Assembly (NCBI GenBank): GCA_965153455.1
Contig: OZ234497.1
Location: 1,798,001-1,862,000, forward strand
From: Sphagnum compactum
Lineage: Eukaryota; Bryophyta; Sphagnopsida; Sphagnales
Reading direction: 5' to 3'
Length of the DNA: 64,000 nt
Below are positions 38,454 through 51,130 of the stretch, piece after piece. Both the position numbers and the translations under genes were made by a program. Every line of letters begins with the position of its first letter. The stretch's first letter is position 1. A model generated the notes under the pieces. The model saw only the letters and a program-made list of their open reading frames with translations, was not told the DNA's origin and made no database searches.

Positions 38454-38695
38454 ATCTCCACCCACAATGCACACCCTTTATTATTTGGGCCTCTACCTCT
38501 GTTTGTAGAGAGTGTTAATTATTATTCCATCCTCATGACACACAACAAAGAAAAATTGAACAGCATAAAGTCTTTCACTATATACTGTCCACTTGATAAT
38601 TTCAATGGTGGGGATGGGGGCACAATTAACACTGTACATTAGATGTGCTAAACGCATAGATAGGCAAAAATAGGGGGTGTGGGTGGAGTCTGGAC
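38454..38695. mobile_element. MITE-like element starting GAGCATCTCCACC
   Basis: The left end is GAGCATCTCCACCCACAATG. The right end on the opposite strand contains CTCCACCCACACC, so the two ends share CTCCACCCACA inverted. About 240 bp, non-coding. A related left end lies at 12,917. Confidence 0.45.
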
Positions 38696-38699
38696 CAGA

Positions 38700-41600
38700 G
38701 TGGGGTGGGAATTAAAAATTGCACCAAACCCCCTTTGGGTATCAAAGTTGATCATCACAATTATACACAAATCAAATACCCAGTTCTAATATGTATAACC
38801 ATGATTATCAAAAAAGCAAAATGCCATGTTATTACATATAATCATAATTCTCAGCTTTTTTTGAAAATGTCTAGTAACCACCTAAGCATTAGTAATCATT
38901 GGGTCGTCTCAATCTCTCAAGGAAATACATCTAGAAGCTATAGACCGCTCAAAGTTGAAACTATTGCCAAATAGCTGCTGAACACATGTTCTACTATTTG
39001 CCACAACACCTTGCGTACATACTTTCCATTATGGTGTTGATTCTCTTGTCAAGAGATATTCATTTGCCATGGCAATTCAAACAATTAACAACATATGTGC
39101 TAGTATAGATCACTCTTCACTACCCAACCCTGTCTGGGGGCAATCAATTGCAACATCCTCTCCTAGAATAAGTTCCAAACTCAAGAGTTTCACCCATCTA
39201 CACCACAAATCAAGAATATATATATAGTGCCACATGTCTTACAATACACACTGCCAATTGGGTTATGCATTGTCATATACAAAAGTGAAAACTAGATCGA
39301 ACCAATAATGCAATTGCGATATCCATGTCCCTTCTTGAAGCAAAATCTAAATTCTTGGTATCTAAAATAATCCTCTCAACTACCAAAACCTGGATCAATT
39401 GTCATTACTTGTATGTAATTACAAATATATTGAAATACATATATGAATGCATTTCAAAGATGAGTAATAAAAGGGTGCTTTTGCAAGAGGGATAACACCA
39501 AGGACAAAAAGAGTCTTCATGTATCAAGCTTGTAGCAAAAATTGCATTTCCATTTGTAACCAATCACCTAGCAATGAGTAGATTGATCCAACTTACAATA
39601 CAATAAGTAAATAAACTCAAATTAAACATAATTTAAATTCATGTCATGACAAATTGAACTACTAAGATTCTTTTATAAAAATGGACCACATATAACCAAA
39701 CATAGTGACATTGATGCTTAGAACCCTAATTTGTGTAGATTAGGGTCACGTGATTTGAAAGATTTGAAAAAAAATATATGTCATTACAAATGGTTGCTCA
39801 AGATAGAAAAGATAATAAAAAGTTTGCTAAGTTGAAATGAACAAGATCAAAGAAATTAACCTAATCAATGAATAGTAAGCATCAAACGACCAAGATACAT
39901 CACTAATCCACAAAAATTTCCACAATACTTAGATCTAACTTCAAGTGAATGTGATTCTTACCTCCCACATTGATGCAAAGTTAATGATCTTCATACAATC
40001 CATTAGAAAGAAAGCTTCATGTAAAGTGGTTCCATAAACACCACTAATCAAGGTTTGAGAAAAAGATTTAAAAGAAAAACCAAATTAAAGGGGTTGAGAA
40101 CACCATAAAATAATTCAAAACCAAAACCAAATAGAGAAGTTGAAACCACAACACCTTTTCAAACTTTCCATCACATGCATTTTATTGCCAAATTATAGGC
40201 AATAACAAATGTAGATATCAATAATTATTAATATTCATAATTCTCATGTAAATGGAAACCACATATACATTTTAATTTGAATACATTGGGTTGGGAAAAT
40301 TGGCAACCAAAATTACAATAGCAAATGCTCCCACTTACACAAGAGCAAAATCAAACCAACATTTAGAACTTCATAGTTAGTGCTCCTCAAATATTGTTCT
40401 TATAGATTTTAAAATAGCCAACATAAATAAGGGATTACCCAAAATAGTTTTACACATACTCAAAACACATAGGCACCAAGTTCTACTTGTGTTAAAATAT
40501 TCATATGTCACTAAATGCAACAATATCACCTACAACATGAACTTACAAAATTGTGTTTACTAGGATAGTAATTCTTTGCTTTAGGTTTCCAAAAAAACTT
40601 GAAAAAGTTATAAAATGAAAAAAAAATCAAATCAAATCAAAACAAAATTAATAAGATAGATTGCAAGGAATACCTTTGCACATTGCAACCTACAATTATA
40701 AGCATAGAAACAATTTTACAACCAACCCAATCCCTTTTTTAACCAAATTTTGAGCCAACACATATTTGCAACACAAGTGAAATAACTAAAGGGGCATTTG
40801 AGCCCTAATCCCAAAGGGATCCTCCTACCCATTATAGTTCAAGTTATACTTGCACCAACACTATTATTAAATAACATGCAAAAGGTTTCAAAATCAATGT
40901 GTCTAACCTTCAGCTTGAAAATAACATGACTAAAATGCTTAACCAAAGGCATGATTACTCCATGTAACAATTACAAAATAAAGAACACACACATTGGCAT
41001 AAGGTGGTAGATTTTTTTTATTGTGGGATTCTTTAATTCCACCCTGATACATAATTGGCAAAAAAAACCAATAAGATTAACTTTCAATAATGGCCTAAAA
41101 ACACCAACCCTAAACCCAGAAAACCAAGACTAAACATTTAACCCATAATGGATTTGATTTTGATTCCACTCACATATATCCATGTAAAATGGGAACTTGG
41201 AAGTTCTCCATCAAGTAAAATGTTTATGCATACATTCCCCATAATAAGTAAAGGGTAAAAATTGAAGTGGTTGCATTAAATGATGAATGCATTTGATCAC
41301 ACACCACACATCAAACCACAAATTATGAAACCTTAGATCTTCACATGTCTTTACCAACATTAACCTTAGAAGAAAATTATAAGTCTTTCATACCCTAAAG
41401 TATCCAAGTTCATAGCATGGGCATTATGTCAATGCCTCCATATTTTGTTTTATACAACAACACACGTACTCATCAATTTTGGAAATGTTAATAAGCTATT
41501 TTCCCAAGATAGCATTTCTCAATCTTGTACATTTCCTCCCTTGGATGTAAACATTAAAACATCATTGGAGTGGTCACAAGTTTGATGATGTCAAATTTCA

Positions 41601-43179
41601 CCCTTCAATCTTGTGGATCCAAAATTCAAATGCCCAAACGACATCTAACACGAAATTTCTTACTAAGTTCTTACTGAAATGCCAATTCTTCATTTACTTC
41701 CAAGCTTGTCTTTCCATTAAAAGATGTTCTATAAATGTAACTTTCAAAAACCATGGGTTTAACTTAGTCCATCACCTTTTTAATCATTCCAATATGGTGA
41801 ATAAGATCAAAGTTGTAATTTCGAAAAAACACCCACTTTGCAAGTTTCCCTATTAATCACCATGAACCACTTTAATGTTTAATTTGATTAATAAGTTAAC
41901 AAAATTTATTGGGTAGGGTGGCTATCATATCGTTGAATACTATGAATCAAATACTTTCAATCGATTAATAATTCAGATTTTAGGATTGAAAATGCCATCC
42001 ACCTTAGCCTTATGGATTTGCAGACCTCTTAAGCAGATCACAAAATTAAAAAATTCAAATGTTGTGATTGAAAATGGTTATGAATTTTATTTTCTTCCCA
42101 ATTAAAATGCTTTGAATCCTACATCATACTTGATCCAACATTCCAAAAGCATGCAAACATTTTTACCCTAAACATTCATTAAACCAATTTATGTTAAAAA
42201 TCTCATGAATGTGGACAATGATGTTTTTCCAAAATGATATCAAGTAATGATGAGGTTATTACAAAATACAACGAAAGAAGTTTAAACATAATTCTAACAA
42301 TACATAATTTGAATCTAAAGAAGGTATAGAAGTATGGGAAGGAAAAAAAAAAGGAATTTTAATTCATAACATGAAATATCAATAGTTTGTGGAATGGTTT
42401 AAACAAATTATGGTGCAAGGTCATACTACAAACTAGTGTGGATCGATTTGAAAGTAAGGAATGGCATGATCAATATTCATATTTGTTTAAGAAACTAGGT
42501 CTAGGAAGTTTGAATAAGGCTCATTACATAATTTTAGAATAAAATTTTAACGTCTATTATCAATAAATATGAGAAATGATGGATGAATTTCATTTAGTAT
42601 GGATCAAAATTTTACAAAAATGAATAACTTTCATATATTGTGGATGAATTTTCTTTCCAATAACTAATTTCATCCATGTAATCAATGAAATATGATCATG
42701 AATGAATTTTATCCATGAATGACAAATTAGGTGATGATGGACAATAATCAATTTTCATTATATAAATGACAAGCGAGGCGGTGATGGATGAATTTTATAA
42801 AATATGGATATAAGGTGGACATTCATGGATGAATTTTATTCAAGAATGATGTACTAATTTACATGAAAAAAAATGAATTTAAAAAAAAATTATCTTAATG
42901 TCTTAATAAATGTTCTTCAATCTATGTGGGTGTCTATGGATGAGTCTAAAGGTGCAAATCACACCCAACATCAAGACCAACATAAGGTCCTTAAGTGATA
43001 TACCAACTCCAATATTATTGTCGTAAATTGGGTGATGTTTGATGTGTCAAAAGTTGCTTGCACCCACTAGAATAAGTTTTGCGAATTCATTATGAACTTG
43101 ATACAAACCACTGTAATCTATGGCCATAAATCACCTAATGGATGAACATTATAAAAAAGACAAACAAATTAATTGCTTG
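38700..43179. other. AT-rich gene-free block
   Basis: No gene, RNA or clear transposon end recognised. Stops are dense in all frames. Between 42,560 and 42,860 the words GATGGATGAATTT, TATGGATGAATTT and CATGGATGAATTT recur loosely. Confidence 0.45.
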
Positions 43180-44541
43180 TGTGATGAAGACATATGGGAT
43201 GAAACCCTAAAGTGGATGGAATAATGTTGTTATTGCTAAAAGCAGAAAATGACACATTCTTGGTGGTTGATGTAACGGATGTGAACATTAAACACCATCT
43301 TCCAATAGATGGAATTCATCCATAATATTCATCCATAATTCATAGTTAAGTTTTAGTTAATTTTTAGTTAAGTCCGAGCTAACTCTCTATTAAGTATGAA
43401 TTAACTCCTAGTTAAGTCCTAATTAAATATTAGTTGATTCTTCGATATAATTCCAAATTAACTTTTAATTAAGTCCTCATTAAGTCCCAGTTAAATACTA
43501 GTTAACTTGTAGTTAAATTTTAGTTAAGTTTTAGTTAACTCTTAGTTATGTCCTAGTTAAGTCTAGTTAATCCCTAGTTGATTCTTAGTTAAGTCCGAGT
43601 TAAGTTTCAATTAACTCATAGTCAACTTTTAGTTAGGAAGGTTTCCAAGAAGCTTCCTTACTTGATGCACACATAGAAGTGTCCTTGGAAGCTTCTTTGA
43701 GCTAGGTCCTCAAAGGGGTATAAATAGGAGTACAACCCTTCATTTCTTTCAATTTGTTCAACATTAGTCTTAAGCACTATCTTGCATCATAGCCTTGTCA
43801 TGTTTTTTTCATGTTCATATTTGCATATTTTAGCATAATAAAGATTTGTTTCCATGTTTGTTTTGCACATCTCGTGTTCTTGTTCTTAATTCTTGTGTTC
43901 TTGTTTTAAATCACATAATTTTGTCATGTTCCTTGTTTGAAAGTTAGATTTAGATTTTTCATTTAACCTTTGTTCTCGTGGTTTTTCATGTCTCTGACAA
44001 TTAATGGTGAGATGCAAATAAGGTGTTTGATGTTGTGATTATTTTCCATACAATTTTGTTTGTATGCAAGTAATGTGCACTATGTGTGTTTTTATGTGTG
44101 ATGGCGCTTACTATGTTCTATGTTTTTGTTGGTTGCATTTTATGTGGTGTGGTTGTATTTGCACGAATATCTTGATGGACGTCAACCAAAAATAGGGAGG
44201 GGTTGAGGAGGATAAGAAGAAGAATGTAAGGGATTTCTTCAAGAACATTCTAGGATGAGGAGAAAATAAAAAGCAGTATTTTGATTTTGGTATACATAGA
44301 ATAAAAAATTATGTAATGTGGCTTTTGAATGTTGAGGTGGTGAAATATCCCTTATGCCATGTGCCTCAATAGTTAGGATTAGGTTGTAGTAGTAGCTTTG
44401 AGGGTTTATGACCAAGGGGGTGATGAAAAAATAAGGGGTTTTGAAAGCGGTCATCCTAGGAATTCTCAAAATGTGTTGTTGCATTTGTGTGTGCAAGTTT
44501 GGTGTGTTTGTTCTATTTCATGAGAGACTACCCTTAACAAA
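43180..44541 (+). repeat. Left LTR of the gypsy element, 5' part, carrying an insertion
   Basis: 43,180-43,270 matches 51,131-51,220, and 44,000-44,541 matches 51,221-51,760 at roughly 85% by eye. The 729 bp between them is an insertion. Similarity stops at about 44,541 after a CCCTTAACAA word; the rest of the LTR lies inverted at 49,560-49,935. Confidence 0.75.
43271..43999 (+). mobile_element. Probable solo LTR nested in the gypsy LTR
   Basis: This segment is absent from the matching position of the right LTR. It begins TGTAACGG and ends CTCTGACA, the TG..CA form of LTRs. Flanking bases GTTGA and ATTAA could be a decayed 5-bp target duplication (3 of 5 match). Inside are a TATAAATA box near 43,720, an AATAAA signal near 43,836 and, at 43,330-43,640, many degenerate copies of a 10-11 base TAGTTAAGTCC unit. 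Length is 729 bp and there is no coding sequence. Confidence 0.55.
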
Positions 44542-45210
44542 CTAATTTCAATTTAGAATCACATTTGGGATAAAACCATGTTCATCATTTTTTATCCCTA
44601 GTGACTCCTGCACCACGAAAATGTGGTTTAAAAATCCTTGGTTCCCCAATTGTTGTAATATTATGCCCATTTTGGAACTTTTCCTACCAATTTAAATAAT
44701 CTCATCAGATTACACAATTGGCTACATAACTCTATAGTCCAGTATCTTAGTTCCTATGTTTTCCTCAACTTTTGCATTATCAACAAGGTTCATGTTAAAA
44801 ACATCAACATTAGTGTGCCTAGACCCTTATCTATGCACAATTTTAAAGCTGAAATTCTATAAGGTATTGATCCACATGCCTCTCCTACCGTAGGCATCAA
44901 AAACTGTAGTTAACCACTTCAGTGGTTTATGATCTATCTTGAGAGTGAAATGATTTTGGTACAAATATTGCCGAAAATGCAAAATGCCCCATACTAGGGC
45001 ATAACATTCTCCCTCCATTGGGTGAAATTTCTTTTTGCATTGGAGAAAGACCCTTACTAACATATGCTATGACATGCTCATTTCTCCCATCTTTCTAAAA
45101 GAGGATAACTCCCACCCCATCGTAGACATTAAGAATGAAAGCTTTAGTAAAATTTGGCCTCACAAGAATTGGTATAGAAGTCAGAGTGGCCTTAAAAATT
45201 TTGAACGACT

Positions 45211-45364
45211 CACGACTACAAAATGTGGGTGTAGTTCACTAGTCCCCCTTCACTAAACCAATGAATTCACTACTTCCCCATTAATCCCCATTCACTACAA
45301 CCAATGAATTCACTCAAAATTTAGTGAAATCACTTGGTGTAAAAAGACACCTTTTGTTGTAGTG
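45211..45364. mobile_element. 154-bp CACTA-type MITE inside RT/RNase H
   Basis: The ends are CACGACTACAAAATGTGGGT on the left and CACTACAACAAAAGGTGT on the opposite strand at the right. It is flanked by ACT at 45,208-45,210 and 45,365-45,367. Taking out the element and one ACT restores a continuous pol reading frame across the site, so the 3-bp duplication is real. The CAC start and 3-bp duplication are hallmarks of the CACTA (EnSpm) superfamily. A diverged copy lies at 34,051-34,240. Confidence 0.8.
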
Positions 45365-46079
45365 ACTTTTGATAGTTAGTGTTTTAATTGAAAGTGGTGT
45401 CCTTCTTGGTGAGTTCAAATAACAATATTGTTATGCGGCCCGAATAGCCTTTCACATAACTTCTGTAATAACTTGTAAGTCCCAAAAAAACACATACATT
45501 AAACGTAGTGGTAAAAATTGGAAATTCATTCATTGCCTTAACTTGTTTTGGATTTGAATGAGTGCCATCTCTATTCACCACATGACTTAAAAAATCAAGA
45601 CTAGTTTTTGTAAATACGCATTTTCTAGGGTTTAGTTTGAGGTTAATTTCCATTAGCCTCATCAAAACATATCAAAGATGCTCCAAATGGTCTTCCCAAA
45701 TCGTATTGTGGACATTCATATCATCAACAAAAACCTTCAAAAATTTGTCCATGTAAGTTCCAAAGACTTCTGTCATGATTTTGGAGAATGTGCTGGTAGC
45801 ATTGTTCATGTCAAAAAGCATGACAATCCAATCAAATAGCCCAAACTTGGTAATTAATGCAAATTTCTAGATATCCTTAGATGTCATTTAATCTGCCAAA
45901 AACCTAATTGCAGATCTAGTGCAAAAAACCATTGTGATTTTCTTTGTCGAGTCAAGACATCCTCAATAAAAGCATTGGAAAGGAATCTTAACGCATTTGC
46001 TGGCATGTAATCTCCATAGAAGTGTCAACTCCCGTCCTTTTTTACCAATAATGTGATGGGCTACATGCATATTTGGAAG

Positions 46080-46852
46080 TGTTTGGTTTCATTTTACTCA
46101 AGGGTGTATACCCAATTGGGGTACCAAAAATGAATGACCTATATTTAAAGGACTACAAAGGATAACTTTGGATTTTTGTTTTCCTTGCATTATTATAGTT
46201 GTAATGGATTGTTGTATGCTAATAGATAAAATGATGTCTTGTTTAATTGATAAAAATATTTTAAAATTAATTGGATATTATGTAAATGTCATTTTTAGTC
46301 TTATAAACCAACTATATCAAATGTTTAAACTGCAATTTTTTAAAAAAGGAATCAAAAGGAATGCATAAAGTCATACAATTGATTTCAAACTTTTCGTACA
46401 ACCACAAGATGCCCCCTTTTATGAAAGCACATGTTCATTAAATGAACTTGATAAAAACCAAATTATACAAAATTTTCAAAGTTTTGAAATTTTGAAGGAA
46501 AGGGTGACACAAGAAAAACGACTCAATCTTTTAACCATTTAACAAAACCATTATGTTCAATGGGTGCAAAATGCTAACTTTAGGTGCAAGTCGCATGTAA
46601 AGGAAATAAATTTGCCAAAAAACATGTTTGGTTATCCATTGAAACTCATTTTGGGAATTTTTGGGAAATTCTATGTTTATGGCTATAAACCAAAATATTC
46701 ATGCACAATAATGTATGAATGTGAAAACCAACCACCACCACATGAATTATCTTAAATTGGATTATTTAATTTTTGTCATTTTAAATTTCTTTCAAGTAAA
46801 TGTTCTTTGCAAAAAGTAACCCCATAAAAGTCCTAGAGTTTTTTTCCTTTTT
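46080..46852. mobile_element. 773-bp DNA element with 8-bp target duplication, inside RT
   Basis: It is flanked by TTTGGAAG at 46,072-46,079 and 46,853-46,860, and it splits the RT reading frame between WAS and KYAC-like residues that are adjacent in intact relatives. It begins TGTTTGGTTTCATTTTACTC; the opposite end on the minus strand holds an AAAACTCTAGG block, so the termini are only loosely inverted. An 8-bp duplication fits hAT. The internal frame at 46,168-46,368 is not recognised. Confidence 0.6.
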
Positions 46853-47449
46853 TTTGGAAGCCCAATCATGAATAAGCCCCCAAAGCAACCAAGGCATCAA
46901 TTTATTTCTTCACTTTAATTTTTTCCCAAAAAGACAGTCTACTAGGTGTGATTCTGCAAGGAGGAAAACCTAAGTGTCAACAACATGTTCTCCATATTTT
47001 GAACAACCTAACTTTCCCTTTGCCAAACAAAAAATCAGTAAACTGATCAAGAAGTTCCCATAATTGATTGGTCCTTTTAGGACCTAATTTAGGTCTATTT
47101 TTATTTTTGCCTTAATTTTTGACCACCTATCCTTGTCATCAGATTGTAACATAGACACAACAACATCTTTCTTTGGTTCTAACTAAGCATCCAATTGAAA
47201 AATATTTGGCACAAGTGTACCCCTAGCAACATTAAATTATTCATTTCTTTTGTCGTCATCTATTTGGGATACAAACCATATTTTTTATGAAGTGGTTTAG
47301 TATTTTGGACCAAATTGTGGAACTTATGTTGTTATTAAGATGTCCAATTTCTTGGTCATCAATTATTGCTTCATCAGTAACGTCCATAGGAAGGTATCAC
47401 CTAGGTATCCTTGCTCTTGAAAATCATCGTGTTTAGCAACACATCATCC

Positions 47450-49350
47450 ACCATAACTTCAAGATAATTATTGGTGGTTGCATTGTCCTTCCCACATTTC
47501 CAGCATCTGTCCTCTTTATGCCCCATTCCTAAACAATATCCGCATCTTACTCCACACAACTCAATCTTATGAGGGAGATCGCATTTTGCACATTTTGGCT
47601 TGAAGTCCCCTATGCGTGGGCATGAAGTGGCTATGTGATCAATGGCTTTGCATATTTGACATACATTAAGAGTACTAGCAATTTGTGTTGGTGGTCCCTA
47701 CACCAAATGAAGATCCTAAAAAAATAATGAGTGATTCATTTAGAGCATACACCTACTTTTCCAATCTTGTGTCAATAGTCATACCTTCTTCCTATTCTTC
47801 TTTGAGGGGTTCAAACGACATTTCACCTAGTTCACCAAACACCCTTTCAACATCCTTAGCAACCACAAGCATTTCTTCAACATTAACGTACATTTTTACC
47901 GTACACAAATTTCTGATTTCAGCCCACAAATGTGCAAGGAAGCACCTCCTTTGCTCATCATTCTTTATCTCCCCTTTTGTGAATAACTTATCCAACCTAT
48001 CAAAGTACAATTGGATTCTTTGTCAAAATTCTTGTTTGACAAAGTCTATTTTCATTCTTAATTCATTAAGATCTAAATCACCAAACTTCTATTACATGTT
48101 TATCTTCATTTCATTCCAATCTGTAGATTAAGTTGGCTTTTTAAACTAGTCCTTGGCTTTACCACACAAATTAAGGTTTATAATCTTTAAAAACTTCAAT
48201 TCAACATAACTCTTCGAATGCCATTTCTAACCTCTGTGTCCAATCCAAAATATCTTCAAACTCATTTCCTTATAATAGTTTGTCCATTCCCTTAGGACTT
48301 GTCAGGACACATTCATTGGTTAGTCCTAGGATTTAATTATTGTGTTGATGTGAATCCTAATTAGGAGTAGACACAAAAGTTTACATGGTCTGCACCTTCC
48401 TCCACCTACCGATGCAACCCGTTTTCATTAATCTCCAACATCCAACTTAGTAATTGTGATGTTATACTAACATGTTCAATTTTAGTCAACCTATCTCTAG
48501 GTTGAAACCATGTTTCCAACCCAGGTGTAAGGATTTTCATAGATCCATTAAAGTTTATAGGTAATGTTGGAACCCAAATATTTCCAGCATATGGTGGTGG
48601 CTTCTCAATTTCTAAATGAAAGAAGGTAAAAGGCTAAGAGTTAGGAGGTTTATCTATAGCAAGCCCTTTTCCTCATGATTGGTAGCTACTTTCCATGTAA
48701 TTCGATGCAGACACTTATCCTACACTTCAGATTACATACTTTATTATATGTTTTTTTTTCTTTTTTACTACAAACATCTTGTTACCTTTAATCTTGTTGG
48801 TGAAATTTATCTCATTGGAACTTGCATAAGCCCAGTTCAAAAGTCCCTTCTCCATTACGGTAAAGCTTCCAACTTAGTACACATGCAGTAGATCTTGAAA
48901 ATTCTACCCTAATGATTATGTCTCCCTCTTTAAGTTCACCATTGTATTCAGGTTTGAAAAACTTAACAGAACCTCCTAATGGCGATGGATTTACATGTAT
49001 CAAAATGTCTTTTAATCTAGGTATGTGATTAGGGTTCTCATGAAACTTCTTGAAATTTTCATTCCGATTGATAGGGCCATCCAAAGACATGGAACCTAGA
49101 GCTATTCATGTTCATGAACACCCAACTCCAATCATCATGTGAAATTTGCAACCATATTGCTGCTTAGATCAAAAACCCTGATAATGCTACTTCGAGTGCA
49201 ATGTCCCCTTGCCTTACCTTTCTAAGATCAAACCTTACGATCTCAAGTGTAGCAAAGCTAGAGATATGTAATACTAATGTACCTAGAGGTGGATGTCCCT
49301 CAAAGTGATGCTCATCAAACTCGAAGATGCTGATTTTGTTGTTCATCTTG
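47450..49350 (-). pseudogene. gypsy gag remnant with zinc knuckles
   Basis: The N-terminal region is near 49,346-48,812, with many stops. A capsid-like helical part at 48,010-47,792 contains LYFDRLDKLFTKGEI and RRCFLAHLWAEIRNLC. It is followed by three cysteine-rich motifs between 47,690 and 47,490: CQICKAIDHIATSC, CAKCDLPHKIELC and CGYCLGMGHKEDRC. The first and third are classical CX2CX4HX4C zinc knuckles that bind RNA in gag nucleocapsids. A protease is expected just downstream, but I cannot place its active site. Confidence 0.8.
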
Positions 49351-49544
49351 ACAATAATAATTTTTCATTGCGTTATATTTCTGTAACATCTTCCATTGGA
49401 CTGAACCTACTCTAATATTAAAAGGCAAGGCACATACAATATTAATTGATTCATTAAACTTGAAGCATGGACCTAATCGTAGATGATTGTATCAATCCTT
49501 GTGGAATTACATTAACATTATGTTCCAAATTCTATAATAATTCC

Positions 49545-49557
49545 TGCTCTCTATACT
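49545..49557 (-). other. Possible decayed primer-binding site
   Basis: On the minus strand TTAGTATAGAGAGC resembles the initiator-Met tRNA primer site TGGTATCAGAGC. It lies just downstream of the inverted LTR end and upstream of gag, the correct place in the un-inverted element. Confidence 0.35.
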
Positions 49558-49559
49558 AA

Positions 49560-49935
49560 ATTAAAAAATGAGGGTCTCTAAGGGTCAAATCACTCCAATC
49601 TCCTTCTCTTGAGTTCAACTAGTCATATTCGTCTTCTCACTAACCACATGCCATAACAACCCATGTTGAACATGCACCTTCACATATCCATATAGAAAGC
49701 AAAAGGAAAACCTTCCCTTGAATCCCTTGGACACATAATCCCTTATGGCTATTGCAACATTAAAAACACAACAATTTGACCACAATAACAACAACACTAT
49801 CCCAATTACGCATTCTAAAGACTCCCATCCTTCAAAATTATCACTTCATGAGTTTGATAAAAAGAAACCCAACCCCTCATTTAAGGATCAACACTTTTAA
49901 ACTAAATTGATTCAAGCATTCCTTCAAAGTTATTG
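49560..49935 (-). repeat. 3' part of the left LTR, inverted
   Basis: On the minus strand this matches about 51,765-52,125 (shared words AACTTTGAAGGAATG, AACTCATGAAGTGATAAT, ATGCGTAATTGGGATA, GTGCATGTTCAACATGGG-like) at roughly 85%. It is the portion missing from the left LTR at 43,180-44,541. Confidence 0.85.
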
Positions 49936-51110
49936 TTTAATGTTTAAAGGTTTGGTAGTTCTAAGGCCAAATGAACGAAGGCAAATTGTTCAAGATTTAA
50001 ACAAGGAGATTGGCCATTTAGGAGAAAGAAGAATGTTTGCTGAGGTTAACAAGTGTTACTTTTGGCACAACAAAATCGATGAAGTAAAAGAGGTGGTAAG
50101 ATCTTGTAAGTAATGTTAGCTTATTAAGATCACATGTAGCATTAGGTTAGAACTTAAGGAGATTAAAATTATCCCAATCTGGGATCAACCTTACAAAGTT
50201 GCATTTGACACTGCTAGTCCCTTGCCAGAAACCAAACATGGCAAAATATATGTTCTGGTAGCCATTGATCATTATTCGAAGTTGTGTGAAGTAAAGGCAT
50301 TTGTAGATCGTGATGTTGAGACAACAACAAGATTCTTGGAGGACAAAATTATTTATAGGTTTGGTGTACCAAAATATGTTTTTACTAATAATGGTTCAAA
50401 ATGGTCTGTAAAATTTGACAAGCTATGTAAGAATTATGGCATTCTCCATTATTATATTGTGTTTCAATGGCCTAGGTGTAATCACATGGTTGATGGCTTG
50501 TGAAAACATTGAAGCATGAGCTCACAATTTTGTCTACCACTATTGGCCATGTGCAAGATTGGGATTGATAATTGCCAAGAATTCTTTTTGGATACCATTG
50601 TGGTGTTCAAGCAAACACAAAATTTTCTCCCCACATGTTGTTGATAGGTTGGACTCCTAGACTAATTGTTGACAATTATTTGAGCTTGTTGGTACAAGTT
50701 TTTAAGGATGATGAAGACCTTGTAGTAATGGTGGAATATACAATAACCAAACTACATCTTATTGCCAAGATGCATGGAGAGATGATTGAGAAAATCACTC
50801 ATGCCTAAGTTTGGCAAAAGCGGGCATATGCATCAAGAAAGGCGAAACAATTGTTTCTTAGATTCAAGGAAGGCAAGACTTATGTAAAGATGAAAAAGTG
50901 AAGGAAGAAAATGTCCTTGGTTTCCAATTGGGAGGGCCTTTTTTTGTTTATAAGATATCTTGATGGCCATGGATTTTTGGATTGTGATGAACGTGGAAGA
51001 GTTTGTGTGATCAAAGGCAAGGATGATCAAATGTGGGATAGACTTTGAAGGAATTTGCAACTATTTCATTCCACATTGAAGTTGTGAAGATCAAAAGAGT
51101 CAATTTAATT
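49936..51110 (+). pseudogene. gypsy integrase remnant
   Basis: FKGLVVLRPNER leads into the zinc-binding region (GHLGERRM, CYFWHNK, VVRSC), followed by the catalytic core: FDTASPLPETKHGKIYVLVA, IDHYSK, FGVPKYVFTNNGSKW and QWPRCNHMV. The second acidic residue of the DDE triad, normally in a TDNG word, reads TNNG, so it is lost. Downstream frames (FGYHCGVQANTKFSP, GWTPRL) are the C-terminal part, broken by frameshifts. No chromodomain can be made out. Confidence 0.9.
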
Positions 51111-51130
51111 TATGAAGGAGACATTACATT

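Larger units (their letters stand above)
44545..47080 (-). pseudogene. gypsy pol remnant: reverse transcriptase and RNase H
   Basis: On the minus strand from high to low coordinates I read an N-terminal RT portion (GKLGC, GEHVVDT), a KIPFQC stretch, the catalytic-loop block KVFVDDMNVH at about 45,730 and NLKLNPRKCVF. An FLGLTSYYR block follows, then an RNase H region with FHPMEGECYALVWGILHFRQ and DHKPLKWL. The FVDD motif replaces the common YVDD/YIDD but keeps both metal-binding aspartates. Stops and frameshifts are frequent, and two DNA elements interrupt it (45,211-45,364 and 46,080-46,852), so it is not functional. Confidence 0.9.
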
